Shown here: piece after piece, positions 24,301 through 34,420 of the stretch
How positions within the stretch are numbered: position 1 is the stretch's first letter
Layout: each line of letters opens with the position of its first letter
Assembly: GCA_019918135.1 (NCBI GenBank)
Contig: WBZZ01006516.1
Location: 35,001-99,000 of the forward strand
DNA length: 64,000 bases
Source of the DNA: Paulinella micropora
Lineage: Eukaryota > Cercozoa > Imbricatea > Euglyphida > Paulinellidae
Reading direction: 5' to 3'
Notes under the pieces: generated by a model
What the model was told of the DNA's origin: nothing
Seen by the model: only the letters and a program-made list of their open reading frames with translations
Databases searched by the model: none
Program-made: the position numbers and the translations under genes

Positions 24301-24645
24301 GAAGAAAAAGGCAAAGAAAAGAAGAAAAAGAAGAAAAAAGAAGAAGAAAAAGAAGAAGAAAGACAGCTCCAGTGACTCAGACAGTGACGATAGCACTAGT
24401 ACTAGTGATAGCTCTAGTAGTAGTGAGTCAGAGGAAGAAGAACAGACGAAGAAAGAGAAGAAGAAAAAAGAAGAAGAAGAAGAAGAAGAAGAAGAAGAAG
24501 AAGAAGAAGAAGAAAGAGAAGAGAGCTGCACAGCAGGCTATGCAAAACACAGCCACTCGCGGTATCTATCCATTCCCACCCAACAGCTCACCCGGCTATA
24601 ATTATTATGATTTTGCACTTGCGGCTATGGCACTCAAAAATCAGT
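21380..24645 (+). CDS. Lys/Glu-rich protein with probable introns (not viral in style)
   Basis: Four coding-like blocks on the plus strand. Block 1 (about 21,380-22,170) is highly repetitive Lys/Asp/Glu, ending in an ordinary globular-looking sequence (FRIYEIPGWFEYIFENEED). Block 2 (23,345-23,616) reads KKWIAVLRGMDADLDGKTD and continues as a normal folded protein; it follows TTATTGCAG and is followed by GTATGC. Block 3 (about 23,844-24,051) follows GATACTAG and is acidic then basic, ending AEEKLEQANQ before GTCTGT. Block 4 (about 24,131-24,645) is helical, then Lys/Glu and Ser/Asp repeats, ending in a Tyr/Pro-rich stretch (GIYPFPPNSSPGYNYYDF). Frames within the GAA repeats are ambiguous. Whether block 1 belongs to the same gene is uncertain. 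No family recognised. Confidence 0.4.
22221..22890. repeat. TTTC/TTTTC pyrimidine tract
   Basis: Nearly 670 bases of almost pure T and C on the plus strand, mostly TTTCTTTTC units, degenerate rightward. It would be intronic if blocks 1 and 2 of the Lys/Glu-rich gene are joined by splicing. All Phe/Leu/Ser-rich and Lys/Arg-rich frames over it are artefacts. Confidence 0.95.
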
Positions 24646-24757
24646 AAGTTGAGCGTTGAAGTTTCTCAAAAATACTAAAAATTAGATTTATTTGAAAAAT
24701 AAAAAGATTGTATTGTGTGATTAAAATGTATTCTCTTTTTTTACTCCTCCCGGTGCC

Positions 24758-24758
<1 letters not shown>

Positions 24759-24793
<35 letters not shown>

Positions 24794-24818
24794 CCCCCCC
24801 CCCACCCCCCCCCTCACA
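24759..24818. repeat. C homopolymer cluster
   Basis: A run of about 32 C followed by shorter runs, marking the right edge of the AT-rich segment and the 3' side of the next minus-strand gene. Confidence 0.95.
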
Positions 24819-24859
24819 GCAGGTGTCTGGATCAGTCAATGTATTGACACAATTTAGCT

Positions 24860-25774
24860 TTAATATAACTGGCAAATCATTTTTAATACGTTATTCAGCT
24901 TATTCAAGATTATTTTTACTAAATAAAACACATTTTCAATGTCTGAATCAAAAAGTGCAAAATCACCTGTAGGACAATTTCGGAAAAATTGATACCCCAC
25001 ATTTGGCCGAATCACTTGTTCTATCTCCATCCCCGCCAGCGTGCGCTGCAAGTGGTCGCCCGCGTGAAGACGCAGCCAGCGCTCGCTCTCGGCCCAGCTC
25101 CGCAGTGCGCTGGGGAGTGGCAAGTTTAGTGGCCAAGGCAGCGACAACAGGCGAATTACTTCTGGGGGTGGAAACAACTCGCCCGGCTCAGCCGGCACCT
25201 CCGTCATGGCGCGGCCGGGGCCTTGACACTCGAACAGGGACCAGGTCACCCGCGCCAGCAAACCTGCCGACCACGTCCCGCCCGTTTCGCACACCTGTTC
25301 AAAGCACCCACTGGGGTCTTCGAAACCGGCGAATTCGACTCCCAGCTTCAGTACGTAACGCTTCCCCGAGTCTGTCGTCGTCATGCGCGGGGGGATCGTT
25401 ACTAACCTAGGCACACACAGCCGCGCGCCGCCCTCTGCCTGGGTCTCTAGCCAGGGACCCAAAGCATTGCGCAGCGCACTGCCTTGATTTCTCTTTTTGC
25501 GCAGACGCTCAAACTCCCTTTCATCCACCTGTCGCAAGCGCAACTGCGCCGACAGCCTGGCCACCTGTTTGGGCGCCGCGTACAACACAAAATAGCGCAA
25601 GCTTTCTACCGCCCCGCGGTTGAGCTTAAATTCTTCTTCCAGAAACGCTAGAGCCAAAGACCCTGATTCTTCCACGGTTGCAACAGCCCGGGGGGCTGGC
25701 AGCGCCGCTAGGTCTGCGTCTGTTTCTTCTTGTTCACGTATGATAGCCGCTACCGTAGCTGCGTCCGCTTGCAT
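24860..25774 (-). CDS. Conserved-looking protein of unknown function, virus part
   Basis: Looks whole: 304 codons if started at ATG 25,774 (MQADAATVAAIIREQEETD). A longer frame upstream is Glu/Gly/Arg low complexity over a CT-rich spacer and is not used. The protein is soluble, mixed alpha/beta in appearance (YVLKLGVEFAGFEDPSGCF, EIEQVIRPNVGYQFF) without recognised motifs, signal peptide or membrane segment. The last 25 residues are unusually Asn/Leu/Ile-rich, encoded by AT-rich DNA bordering the foreign segment. Function unknown. Confidence 0.6.
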   Translation of the reverse strand: MQADAATVAAIIREQEETDADLAALPAPRAVATVEESGSLALAFLEEEFKLNRGAVESLRYFVLYAAPKQVARLSAQLRLRQVDEREFERLRKKRNQGSALRNALGPWLETQAEGGARLCVPRLVTIPPRMTTTDSGKRYVLKLGVEFAGFEDPSGCFEQVCETGGTWSAGLLARVTWSLFECQGPGRAMTEVPAEPGELFPPPEVIRLLSLPWPLNLPLPSALRSWAESERWLRLHAGDHLQRTLAGMEIEQVIRPNVGYQFFRNCPTGDFALFDSDIENVFYLVKIILNKLNNVLKMICQLY

Positions 25775-25894
25775 CGTTACCGCAACTCCCCCCTCCCTCC
25801 TCTTTCCCCGCTTCCCCCTTCCCGCCTTGCGAATTTGTGTTCTTCCCTTCTCTTCAATAGGGGGAGACGACATGGGCCTCGCACACACACACTC

Positions 25895-26110
25895 TCTCTC
25901 TCTCTCCCCCCCCCCTCCCTCCCTCCCCTTTCCACTCCTCTTGCCTCCCCTCCCCCCCCCCTCCCTCCCCTCCTCTTTCTCCCACCCCCCCCCCCCTTCT
26001 TCTCTTCCCTTCTCCTCTTCCCCCCCCCTTCTCCTCTTCCCTTCTCCTCTTCCCCCCCCCCCTTCTCCTCTTCCCTTCTCCTCTTCCCTCCCCTCTCCCT
26101 CCCCCTCTCT
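25895..26110. repeat. CT-rich spacer with CTTCTCCTCTTCCC repeats
   Basis: A CT microsatellite (about 25,884-25,904) and C runs lead into several copies of a CCCTTCTCCTCTT unit (about 25,998-26,090). On the minus strand this purine tract is the 5' flank of the gene starting at 25,774. Confidence 0.85.
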
Positions 26111-26291
26111 AGCTTGGTACTGTTCCCCAAAGAAAAGGAAAGAGCCTCCTTGCTGCACAATGATTTTTGTCGCTCCGTGCTGGCAGATGGATTAGTGGAG
26201 TTCTGGCAGCAGGCGGGGCCAGAGAGGCTGGGCGACACCAATTCCCATCTTCCGGTGACAAGGTCCCGCGAAGCGGCCACCTATTTGGTTT

Positions 26292-27433
26292 CTAAGCTTC
26301 GTGGCTGCTGTAATTGGACTCATACCAGGGAACAGGCTTGTAGCGTGTCGCCTCCTCAGACGAAAGAGCTCGGAGGGGCCTGGGCGGCCCTTCGGCGCGC
26401 GCTCGCTTTTGGTGGGAAGGGCGAGGGCGGGCAGCACCCCCCGTAGTGGGGGCCGCGCCTCTGCCCCCAAAGCGCGCGGGGGCGTCGGAGTCTTGCCATG
26501 CGGGGCCCCGACGCGTAGCGTCAGTTTCGCCTACGCTGGCCTGAAGAACGAAGCTGTCCAAGGCTTCGTCTGTCATGCTGTCACAGGTGTCAAAGACGAG
26601 GCTTGCCGCAAGGAATTCGACCGAAGGGTCACAGAGAGAGGGAGGCGAGCTGGAGCTGGAGCTCCCGCTCCAGCCGCCTGCCGGGCAGAATTGGTAGCGG
26701 GCAAAGGGGAGCAAAGGCCGCTGCGCATAGACGGGGTTGTGGCAGGATTCGCCAAAGGGGCACTGCGATAGATTGCGCGCGCCCGCCTGAAAGCAGCCTG
26801 CGCAGGGCCCAGCCCGCGTGCGCGGGCTGGAAGGGGGGCGCGGGGGGCATGCCCCCCGGCGTCTGCCCAGCCTAGGACCAGCCCGGGGAAGACGAGGTGG
26901 TATGAAAGTTTGTCATATCTCTTAAGCTGGCGGCGGCGGGCCCCGCCTGATGTGTGGGGCAGGTTCTGCCACTTTTCCACGCGACCGTGACTCTGCAGCA
27001 CGTGCGCGGTGCAGGCGGCCCAGGCCTCAGCAGCAGACTTGCCCTCGGCGACCAGACGCACGATAATGAGGCGGGCCAGCACGACGAGGAAGCGCTGCAC
27101 GAATTCCAAAAAGCGCTTGGGCGTGAGCTCCTGAGTTTGCGGCGCGTCGAGATCGACTATGAGTGCTGAGGGGCTATGTATGACCTGGACCAGGGCGATT
27201 CGATTGAACACGTGTGCGCAGGGGTTACGCGCCAGCCTGCGTAACAAGCCGGCCATTGATTTCTGCTCGGGGAGCGTAAGGTGGAGCCGGCCGCCTGACA
27301 TGAGTGTAAAGTTGGGGGCAAGCTTTTGCTCCTGCACGCGACGCCTGCCCGTGGCCAGCAGGGTCTGGATGTGCAGGTACAAGCTATGGCCCAAAATCCA
27401 AGGTTTCGCCTGCTGCGGTGTTGGGGTCTGCAT
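26292..27433 (-). pseudogene. Archaeo-eukaryotic-type (PrimPol-like) primase, virus part
   Basis: Broken. From ATG 27,433 (MQTPTPQQAKPWILGHSLYL) the protein shows two signature motifs of the AEP primase superfamily in the right order and spacing: motif I, ALIVDLDAP (the two metal-binding Asp), and about 75 residues later motif II, KLSYHLVFPG (Ser-x-His). A candidate third motif (NPVYAQRPLLPFARYQ) lies near 26,690-26,735. This enzyme would lay down primers for viral DNA replication. PrimPol/herpes-type primases and the N-terminal part of D5-like proteins share these motifs; no helicase domain is visible nearby. Its 5' flank holds a long G-rich tract (27,490-27,613). Confidence 0.65.
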
Positions 27434-27489
27434 CCTTTGACAACTCGGGTATCTTTTTTCTGTTTACTTGTATGGTTTTCTTTCTCCTT

Positions 27490-27640
27490 TTGAGAAGAGG
27501 GAGAGAGATAGAGGGAGGGGGGGGGAGGAAAGGAAACTGTGGCGGGGTGGAAAGGGGAAAGTGGGAGGAGGGGGAGAGAGGGGCGGGGAGGGGGGGGGAG
27601 GGGGGGGGGGGAGAACTTGCTACCCCCCCCCCGCGCAAAA
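27490..27640. repeat. G-rich spacer
   Basis: GGGAGAGAGA and G runs, then a C run at 27,624-27,632, between the primase and a small gene. No coding content. Confidence 0.85.
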
Positions 27641-27832
27641 AAAGAGAAAAAAAAAGGTTTTTGGTTGACAAAAGAAAATTCAGTGGTACGCTCCGCCCGG
27701 GGGGCGTAGCGCTTCCCGCGCGCGAGTTGAACGGACGCGACTTTTTTCAAGCGGCTGCTGGCAGAGGGGTGCATAATGCCAAGACTTTCAATGTAGAAAG
27801 TTTTTATTTAATAAAAATTGTTGTACTTTTCC

Positions 27833-28087
27833 TTACGCACCTTGATAGAAAGTGTAAGGAATGAAGAAACTAGTTTCTTCACTTTCTAAATATTGTTTGA
27901 AAAGCTCTAGTAAAGCGGCGCGACGTTCTTTAGAATAGTATTGTGCACTCACTCGGATTCGTGAAGTATGGGCCCGAGTTCGGGCCTTAGCAAGTATCTT
28001 GCGTAGCATATCCTGCAGGGATTGGCGTGACACGTACGCGCCTTTGCAAGTGTTGTGCGATTCTCGTCGCCAGTGACCCCCAATCAA
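27833..28087 (-). CDS. Small basic helical protein, virus part
   Basis: An 84-codon frame with non-repetitive sequence: SRQSLQDMLRKILAKARTRA, then RIRVSAQYYSKERRAALLEL. It is basic and helical, followed on its own strand by AATAAA (in the complement of 27,799-27,815), consistent with a real transcript end. There is no in-frame ATG at the left end; ATTGATTG repeats around 28,081-28,095 blur the start. The pattern recalls a small DNA-binding or histone-fold protein but is not close enough to any family to claim it. Confidence 0.4.
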   Translation of the reverse strand: MIGGHWRRESHNTCKGAYVSRQSLQDMLRKILAKARTRAHTSRIRVSAQYYSKERRAALLELFKQYLESEETSFFIPYTFYQGA

Positions 28088-28340
28088 TCAATCATGCACA
28101 CTAGCGTGGCCCGTCATGCGAACCCCAGACACCCTCGTAGCCGGTGGGAGGATCCGGGCCATCTCTCTGTAGCCCCCCCCGCAGGGGCGCGCCCCGTGAA
28201 ACGCTCATGCATAAAGAAGACCAAAAAGGGAGAGAGAGAGGGGGGGGGGGGCCTCCCCCCTGCCCCTGCCGCCTCCCTTCTCTGCGCCAAGGACTAGGCA
28301 CCGAAAAAGAAAAAAGAACACACACACACGAGCAACCAGG
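28088..28340. other. Spacer with G/C runs
   Basis: Contains ATCA repeats, C8 and G12 runs (28,170-28,178, 28,238-28,250) and an ACACACAC stretch immediately before the next start. No gene seen. Confidence 0.6.
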
Positions 28341-29397
28341 ATGGAAGCAGGCGGTGAAAGCAAGGGCGCGCACGGTAAGCACAGCGGGAGTGCTTGTTTG
28401 TGGGGGGACCCGAACGTAGAGCAAGAGCCGTGCCAAGTCGATCGCAGCAACCTGTCGCTTCTTCTGCAGAGCAATGCCTGTCAGGGTGTTTTTCTGTCTT
28501 TTCTGGAGTTTTTTGTTCGGCAGGGCGACGCGGCAGCGACGGAGCAGATGTTGGAGTACATGTGGTCTGAGGCGAGGGGCAGGGCGAGCATCCTGCGACG
28601 GGTCGCCCCCTGCCAGGCGCGGTTTGGGCGGGGCCTGGGCGCGGAGGGTCTGCGCAAAGACATGTTTTTGCTGTACTGCAAGCTGGCGGCCGAGGGCCTG
28701 GGCGACGCACCCACCCTGAAAACGTTGTGGGCGTGGTTGGAGCGGGTGGCGAGGGGGTGTGGGCGTGAGGCTGTGGAGCAGCAGAGGGTGGCGGACACGG
28801 TGCTGAGCCTGCTGTCGGGCCGCAGGGCGCTGACGACCAGACCTGAGCTAGCTCCCGTGTCGTCGCTGGTGCGCAAGGCAGACACTAGCAGGCTGCCCCC
28901 GTTGCTGTACGCCAGCGCCTGGGTCAGCTGGCTGGGCGCCGTGGGGCGGGTGTGGCAGACGCTGCGCAGCAGCAGCTACTCTTCGGCGCGGCCGCTGAAG
29001 ACGGTGCTGCTCGGGCTGCAGCCCGAGCGGGGGGGGCCAAGGCCGCGCCGAAGAAGGTGTCCAAGGTGTTCTTTCTCGAGCTGTTGTTGCTAGAGCTGCT
29101 GCGGGTGGTTAAGCTAGAGCTGCGCGAGGATGGCGACAGGCCGAGCTTCCGGGAGGCTTGCGACGTGGTTGTCATCCTGAACGCGTCGCTGCTGCAGCTG
29201 AGGCGCAGCGACGTGTTTGCCATACTTCTCGATGTCAAGGAGTTGTTGCAGCTTTCCGACTGGATCTGGGCCGCGGCGGCCGTCGCGGGGCATTCTCCGG
29301 TTTTGCTCAAGTTTTTTCTGCAGCAGGCCCCCGCCCTTCCGCCGCAGCAGCAGCTGCAGGCGCTGCTGGAGATGGCGGTCGCGGGGGCGTGCGCACG

Positions 29398-29430
<33 letters not shown>

Positions 29431-30310
29431 GGATCCGGAGGAGGCAGGGTGCGGCTGGGGGATCGAGGGGCCTTACATCCCGCAGGCCCTGTGCCTGGTC
29501 GGTTTGCTGCTGCAAACGGGTGCCTCCCTATAGCTGAACTGGCTCGAGGCCTGGGGCTCGGGCTTGGAGAGCTCGTACGCCCAGTGGCGCAAGCTGCGCG
29601 AGAGCCTGGTCCAGCACGGGCTGCGGCGGCCCGCCCAGCTGGTTAAGCGCTTGAATGAGTTTTGCGGTAAAGCCTGGGTGGCTGCCCTGCGCCGCTCGTC
29701 GTGTGACGACGACAGCGAGGGCGACGAAGACGAGCTCGGCAGCGGCGACGAGAGCGACGACGAGTGCGAGGCACGCAAACCACCCAAGTACGGGCCCCAC
29801 CCGGGGTGCGGCCGCTGCGAAGACTGCGAGAGCGAGAGCGACGCGGCCAGGCGGCGGCTGGCGGAGGTGCGCCAGGCGTTGGAGTCGGCCCAACGAGAGC
29901 TGGCCGGTACAGAGGAGTCTGGGCAGGTATTGCGGCGCGAAAACAGGAAGCTCGAGGCCGCGGCCGCCCGCGGGCGGCAGGAGTTGCAGGCCTTGGAAAA
30001 CAAGCTGCGCGACACGCGCATACTTTGCAAGAGAGCTAAACTACACCTCCGCGGCCTGCGGCGCAAAGAAAAAAAAACCCAGGCCCGGCCGCCCCAGGCG
30101 CCACCCCAGGCGGCGGAAAACGAGGCAGGGGAGGACGACGCTAGCCGCGCGCAATGCGCAGTTTGCCTGAACGAGCCCGGGCAAGAGACGGGGCCTCTGG
30201 TCGTGTTCTTCCCCTGCGCACACGCCCGGATCTGCGCCGACTGCGCTGCCCAGCTGGAGCGCTGCCCCTTGTGTCGGCAGGAAATCGGCGAATTCGTGGC
30301 TCCCATCTGA
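28341..30310 (+). pseudogene. Long helical protein with C-terminal RING finger, virus part
   Basis: Broken, about 650 codons. ATG at 28,341 begins a mostly helical Leu/Ala-rich protein. Short acidic runs occur at about 29,398-29,422 and 29,704-29,765. A coiled coil (ALESAQRELAGTEESGQVL) precedes a C-terminal C3HC4 RING: CAVC at about 30,159, FFPCAHARICADC, then CPLCRQEIGEFVAPI. This end-placed RING is like those of IAP/MUL1-type E3 ubiquitin ligases, so ubiquitylation of host or viral proteins is inferred. The 3' end is followed by C runs and then AATGTAATTATAC before the convergent glycoprotein gene. Confidence 0.7.
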
Positions 30311-30418
30311 GAGAGCCCCGGCCGGAGCCCCCCCTCTCTCCCCCCCCCCCCGCGAAAAGTTTTGCAGGAGTTTTTTTTTAATGTAATTATACTAACCCTC
30401 ACTGTTGGCTCCACAGCC

Positions 30419-33400
30419 TCAGCCAGTCACTCTGTCTTGACAACACATAACCCCATCCACTAAATAATTGCTCTTGTTCACTAGCCAGCTCTGGTTCACA
30501 GTTCCTTCCGACTTCCATCGCACGCTCGGTAGAACATTAAAGCCGTATCCCTGCGGAGCAAAATATCTGCCGACAGCACCCAAACTAGTAGTCAAGGCAG
30601 TACACAAGGCTGTACTTCCGTTGGGACCGACGCCGTGCAGTCCGCTGAAGTTGGTTTGGCCATACCCTTCACAACCACCCGCCGCTACAAAGTACTGTTG
30701 GGAGGCGCTGACAAGGTCCGGATAAATTTGTAAGTTAGAATCCGTAGGCAAGCGACAGACGTGAAAACCGAAATTACAAGCCCCCCCGGCGGTGCTGCCG
30801 CGCTGTAGTGGGTTGCCGGCCTGCTCCGCTAGGCTGCCTGGGCTCGCGTAAAGGCCCGGGGAAGAAAAGCTGGCAGGGCACTGATAGGAAGGTAGACCTG
30901 GCGTCTGCAGAAGCCCGTACGGCCTTTTGTGGCTGCTGCACGGCGTTCCTGGCCAGGCACAGCCACAGGAGTCATCAAAGGTACAGCCAACACCCGCGAA
31001 CTCCCAGCAGCCACTGCAGTAGTATGAAGAAGCTCCGGCGGGTTTCGTGCAGCCGGTGCAGCACCACTCGTTGAAAAACATGTCGTCTACCGTAGCTGTC
31101 CCAGAGGCGCTGGGCTGTATTTGGGTGATGACAAATCTGTAGTGGGAGTACATGGCGGGGTTGTCGATGACCCAAGTTTTCTCGTGCCCTAGCCATAATG
31201 GAGGGCTGTTGGTCTGCTGTGCCAGAATGTGCCAGTTGACTAAGTCGTACCCGCCCAGCAGCGCAAAGCTGACGGGAGTGCCGGCACACACCCCGTGGGC
31301 GTTGGTTGTCTGCCGACAGCCAAAGGAGTAGCTAGTTATCACCCTCTCAGACGAGTGGGAGAGCTGCACCCACTCCCCCGCAATGCCCGCGCTGCTCTTT
31401 GTGCCCAGGTAGGCGCCCGTTGCCACGTCGTAGAAATTGTCCGAGGCCCATCTAGACGCGCCCGTGTACGCGCCCACCAGCGCCCAGAGAAAGGCAGAGC
31501 TACCGCTCTGCGAAAGCGTCCAGGATTTGTACGTAAGAGAGGTAAACCAATTCGAGTAAAAGGCTCGGTTCACCCTGCGGCAGTCGCTGTCAGACGGCCA
31601 CATGGCGCATTCGTTTTGCTGGTAGCAGCCCTGCCCCAGGCCCCCCCCCCCCCCGAGCCGCGCACTGGCATCGCAGGTGCAATTGTAGCTGCTAATAGGA
31701 ACATTGGCGCAACCCGGGCAGCACCATTCCCGCAGCCAAAGGCGTTGGATCGCTACATTCGAAGTGCCGCCACTCTTAGACACAACAAACCGGTACACAT
31801 TGTAGGGCCCTGGCTGGTCAATGAAAAATCGTTGCCTGGCGAGCCCCGCCGACCAGCTGATGGCCGGTCTGTGCAGCAGCGTGGTCCAGTTCGTGCCGCC
31901 GTCTCTGCTAGCTAGCAGCGTAAAGTTGCGTGGAGACCGAGCTAAAGCCGCGGTCGCCTGCATGATGAACTGGGTGATGACACGTGGAACACTGATTTGC
32001 ACCTGAATGTATTCTCCTGGAACACCAGCTGTGTTGACGCTTCCAGCGTAAATTCCGGAGCCGGATACATACGTACCAGCCACGCACCGCCAGCCTTCAC
32101 TGTAGATACTATCCCAAAACGCCGAGCCCGCGACAGTGCCTTCTGACGAAGCACTTATGGTATAGGTGGCCGTGGCGGTGCTCAAGGTGTTGGAACTGAA
32201 TGAGGTAGTCTCGAGCGTCTGGTCGCAAGCGCTGGTCCAGGCGGTGCACTCGTTGATCTGCGGGCTGGGACTGGGCGTGAGCGAGCTCGTGGCCGTCACG
32301 GACGGAGTCACGGACGGCGTCAGCGTGGGTGTCACGGACCGGCTGGGGGTGAGCGAACGCGTGGGAGTGCGTCGGGCTGGGCAGCTCGCACACCGGCACG
32401 TCCAGCGTGACGCGCAGGTCACCCAGCGTCACTACCGACGGGCAGCCAAGGCCACCTGCATTAAACTGTACTTAGTTTCGCCGAGCCACGAAGCGGTACG
32501 CGTTGTAGGCCACGGGCAGGTTCAAGGTCAGGGTTTGGGTCGTGCCAAAGCCCCAGCCGCTCCAAGAGGCTGGGTTCGACGCTAGGTAGGTCCAGTTGTT
32601 GCCCAGGTCGCTGGAACCCAGGACCACCAGCTCCGAGACCGCCTGGTAGACCCGACAGCCGGGTGGACTCTGAGTACATGACCCTAGGCCGGTAGGGGTA
32701 AAAGTATCCGTAGTCGCGGTCACTGTCACCGACAGGAGCGGCGCAAAGCTGCCGCCCGACTGGGTGAACGTGACGTAAGCGCCCGCATAATTGTTCCCGC
32801 TGGCTACTGTGACCGGCGAGGAGGCTGAGGCTGTATTGGTGCAGGTAGAGCCGACCAGGGTGGTACCATATTGTCCGGAGGTCGAGCTCCAATATTATTA
32901 AGTGGTGGCGGCGCCGTCGGCCACCACGTTGGCGGAGCCGGCGCTCGCGCCACTGACGCTCACCGTCCAGCCGTACAGGCCGCCGGGCGACACTAGGGCT
33001 TTGGAGCCGGCCTGGGTAAAGCCTGCATTGCACGTACAATAGAAAGAACCCGGGGTGTTGGTGCAAACCCCGTTGGCACCGCAGCCCCCGCTGTCGGGGC
33101 GGCTGCACTCGTCCACGTCGAGGGACGGTGTGACTGAGGGGCTGAGTGTCACACTGCCGGTGCGCGAGCTCGTGGGGCTGTTGGTGGGCGTGTTGCTGCG
33201 ACTGGAGTACAGCGAAGGGGTAGGCGACGGCGTGGCGGAGGCGCTCGGCGTGAGGCTGACGGTAGACGAACGCGTGGCGGAGGCGGTCAGGCTGGGGCTG
33301 GGCGTCGGGCTCGCGCTGGCGCTGCGAGTCGGGCTGGGGGTGGGGGTGGTGCTGGGCGACGGGCTGGGCGACTGGCTGGGCAGCTCGCACGAGGGTACGT

Positions 33401-34378
33401 CCAGCGTGACCCTGAGGTCGCCGAAAATGGCGGCGGAGCTGCACATAGAGTTGTAGATTGAGTACCAATGAAAATTGCGCAGGATGACGAAACGGTACGC
33501 GTTGTAAGTAGCGGGGAGCGACGGATCCAAGGTTAGTGTTCTGGTCTGCTCGGGGGACCAGCTGCTCCAGAGACCGCTCGTAGCCAGGTAGGTCCAGTTT
33601 GTGCCACCGTTGCTAGAGCCCAGAACTACCAGCTCCGAGACAGCGGAGTACCCGGCGCTCATCACGCTGACAGCGAAGAGCCGCGCCGAGCTGCCCCAGG
33701 TCTGGTTGAAGTTCACGTAGGCTCCTGCGTAGCTGGCCCCGTTGGCAGCCACGGTGACCGGCGCGAGGCTGCTGGCAGTGAAATTACAAAACCCGTCGGT
33801 GGCGCCGGTGGTGGACTGGCCGTAGTTGCTACCACTGTTCCAGAGCGTAGAGGCCAGGCCGTCCACAGCATTGCTTGCTTGCTGCTGTACTGAAGAGGCC
33901 CCACTAACTTGGACTTGCCAGCCGTACAGGTAGTCGGGCCACGTCAATTCTTGGGCGCCGGCCCGAACGTAGCCGGGCGCGCACGTACAGTAGGGAGCCG
34001 CGCCGCCCGGCGTATTGTTGCAAACCCCGTTGGGCCCACAGCCTCCGTTGTTGGGCAGATCACAGTAGCCCACGTTGGGTGACCCTGAGGGGGTTAGGCT
34101 GCCTGACGCCGTGGCCGTCAACGAGGAGCTGGGGCTCTGGGACACGGTTGGAGTAGAAGTAGTAGTAGTTGAGGTACTGGTACTAATGACAGTAGTAGTG
34201 GTAGTGGTAAGCGTGACGACGGAGGCGGACGTCGTCACGGGCGGCGTGACTTGCCCCGAGGGCGTGGGCGTAGGAGTGACTTGCCCCGAGGGCGTGGGCG
34301 TAGGCGTGGGCGACACCGAGATTATCACCGCGGGCGTGCGCGTCACGGAGGTCGTCATGGACGCGGTAGTAGTAGTAC

Positions 34379-34420
<42 letters not shown>

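Larger units (their letters stand above)
21361..24840. other. Foreign AT-rich, intron-bearing segment inside the element
   Basis: Base composition changes sharply on entering and leaving this stretch: it is A- and AT-rich, carries repeats of a kind absent elsewhere in the element (GAC/GAG/AAG repeats, a 670-base pyrimidine tract) and holds the only splice-like gene structure in the right half. It lies between two minus-strand virus genes. No terminal repeats or target duplication could be identified by eye. Confidence 0.55.

Noticed and set aside
24860-26158. 432-codon version of the minus-strand gene
   Set aside because: The first 128 codons are Glu/Gly/Arg low complexity over the CT-rich spacer; the ATG at 25,774 starts a normal protein sequence.
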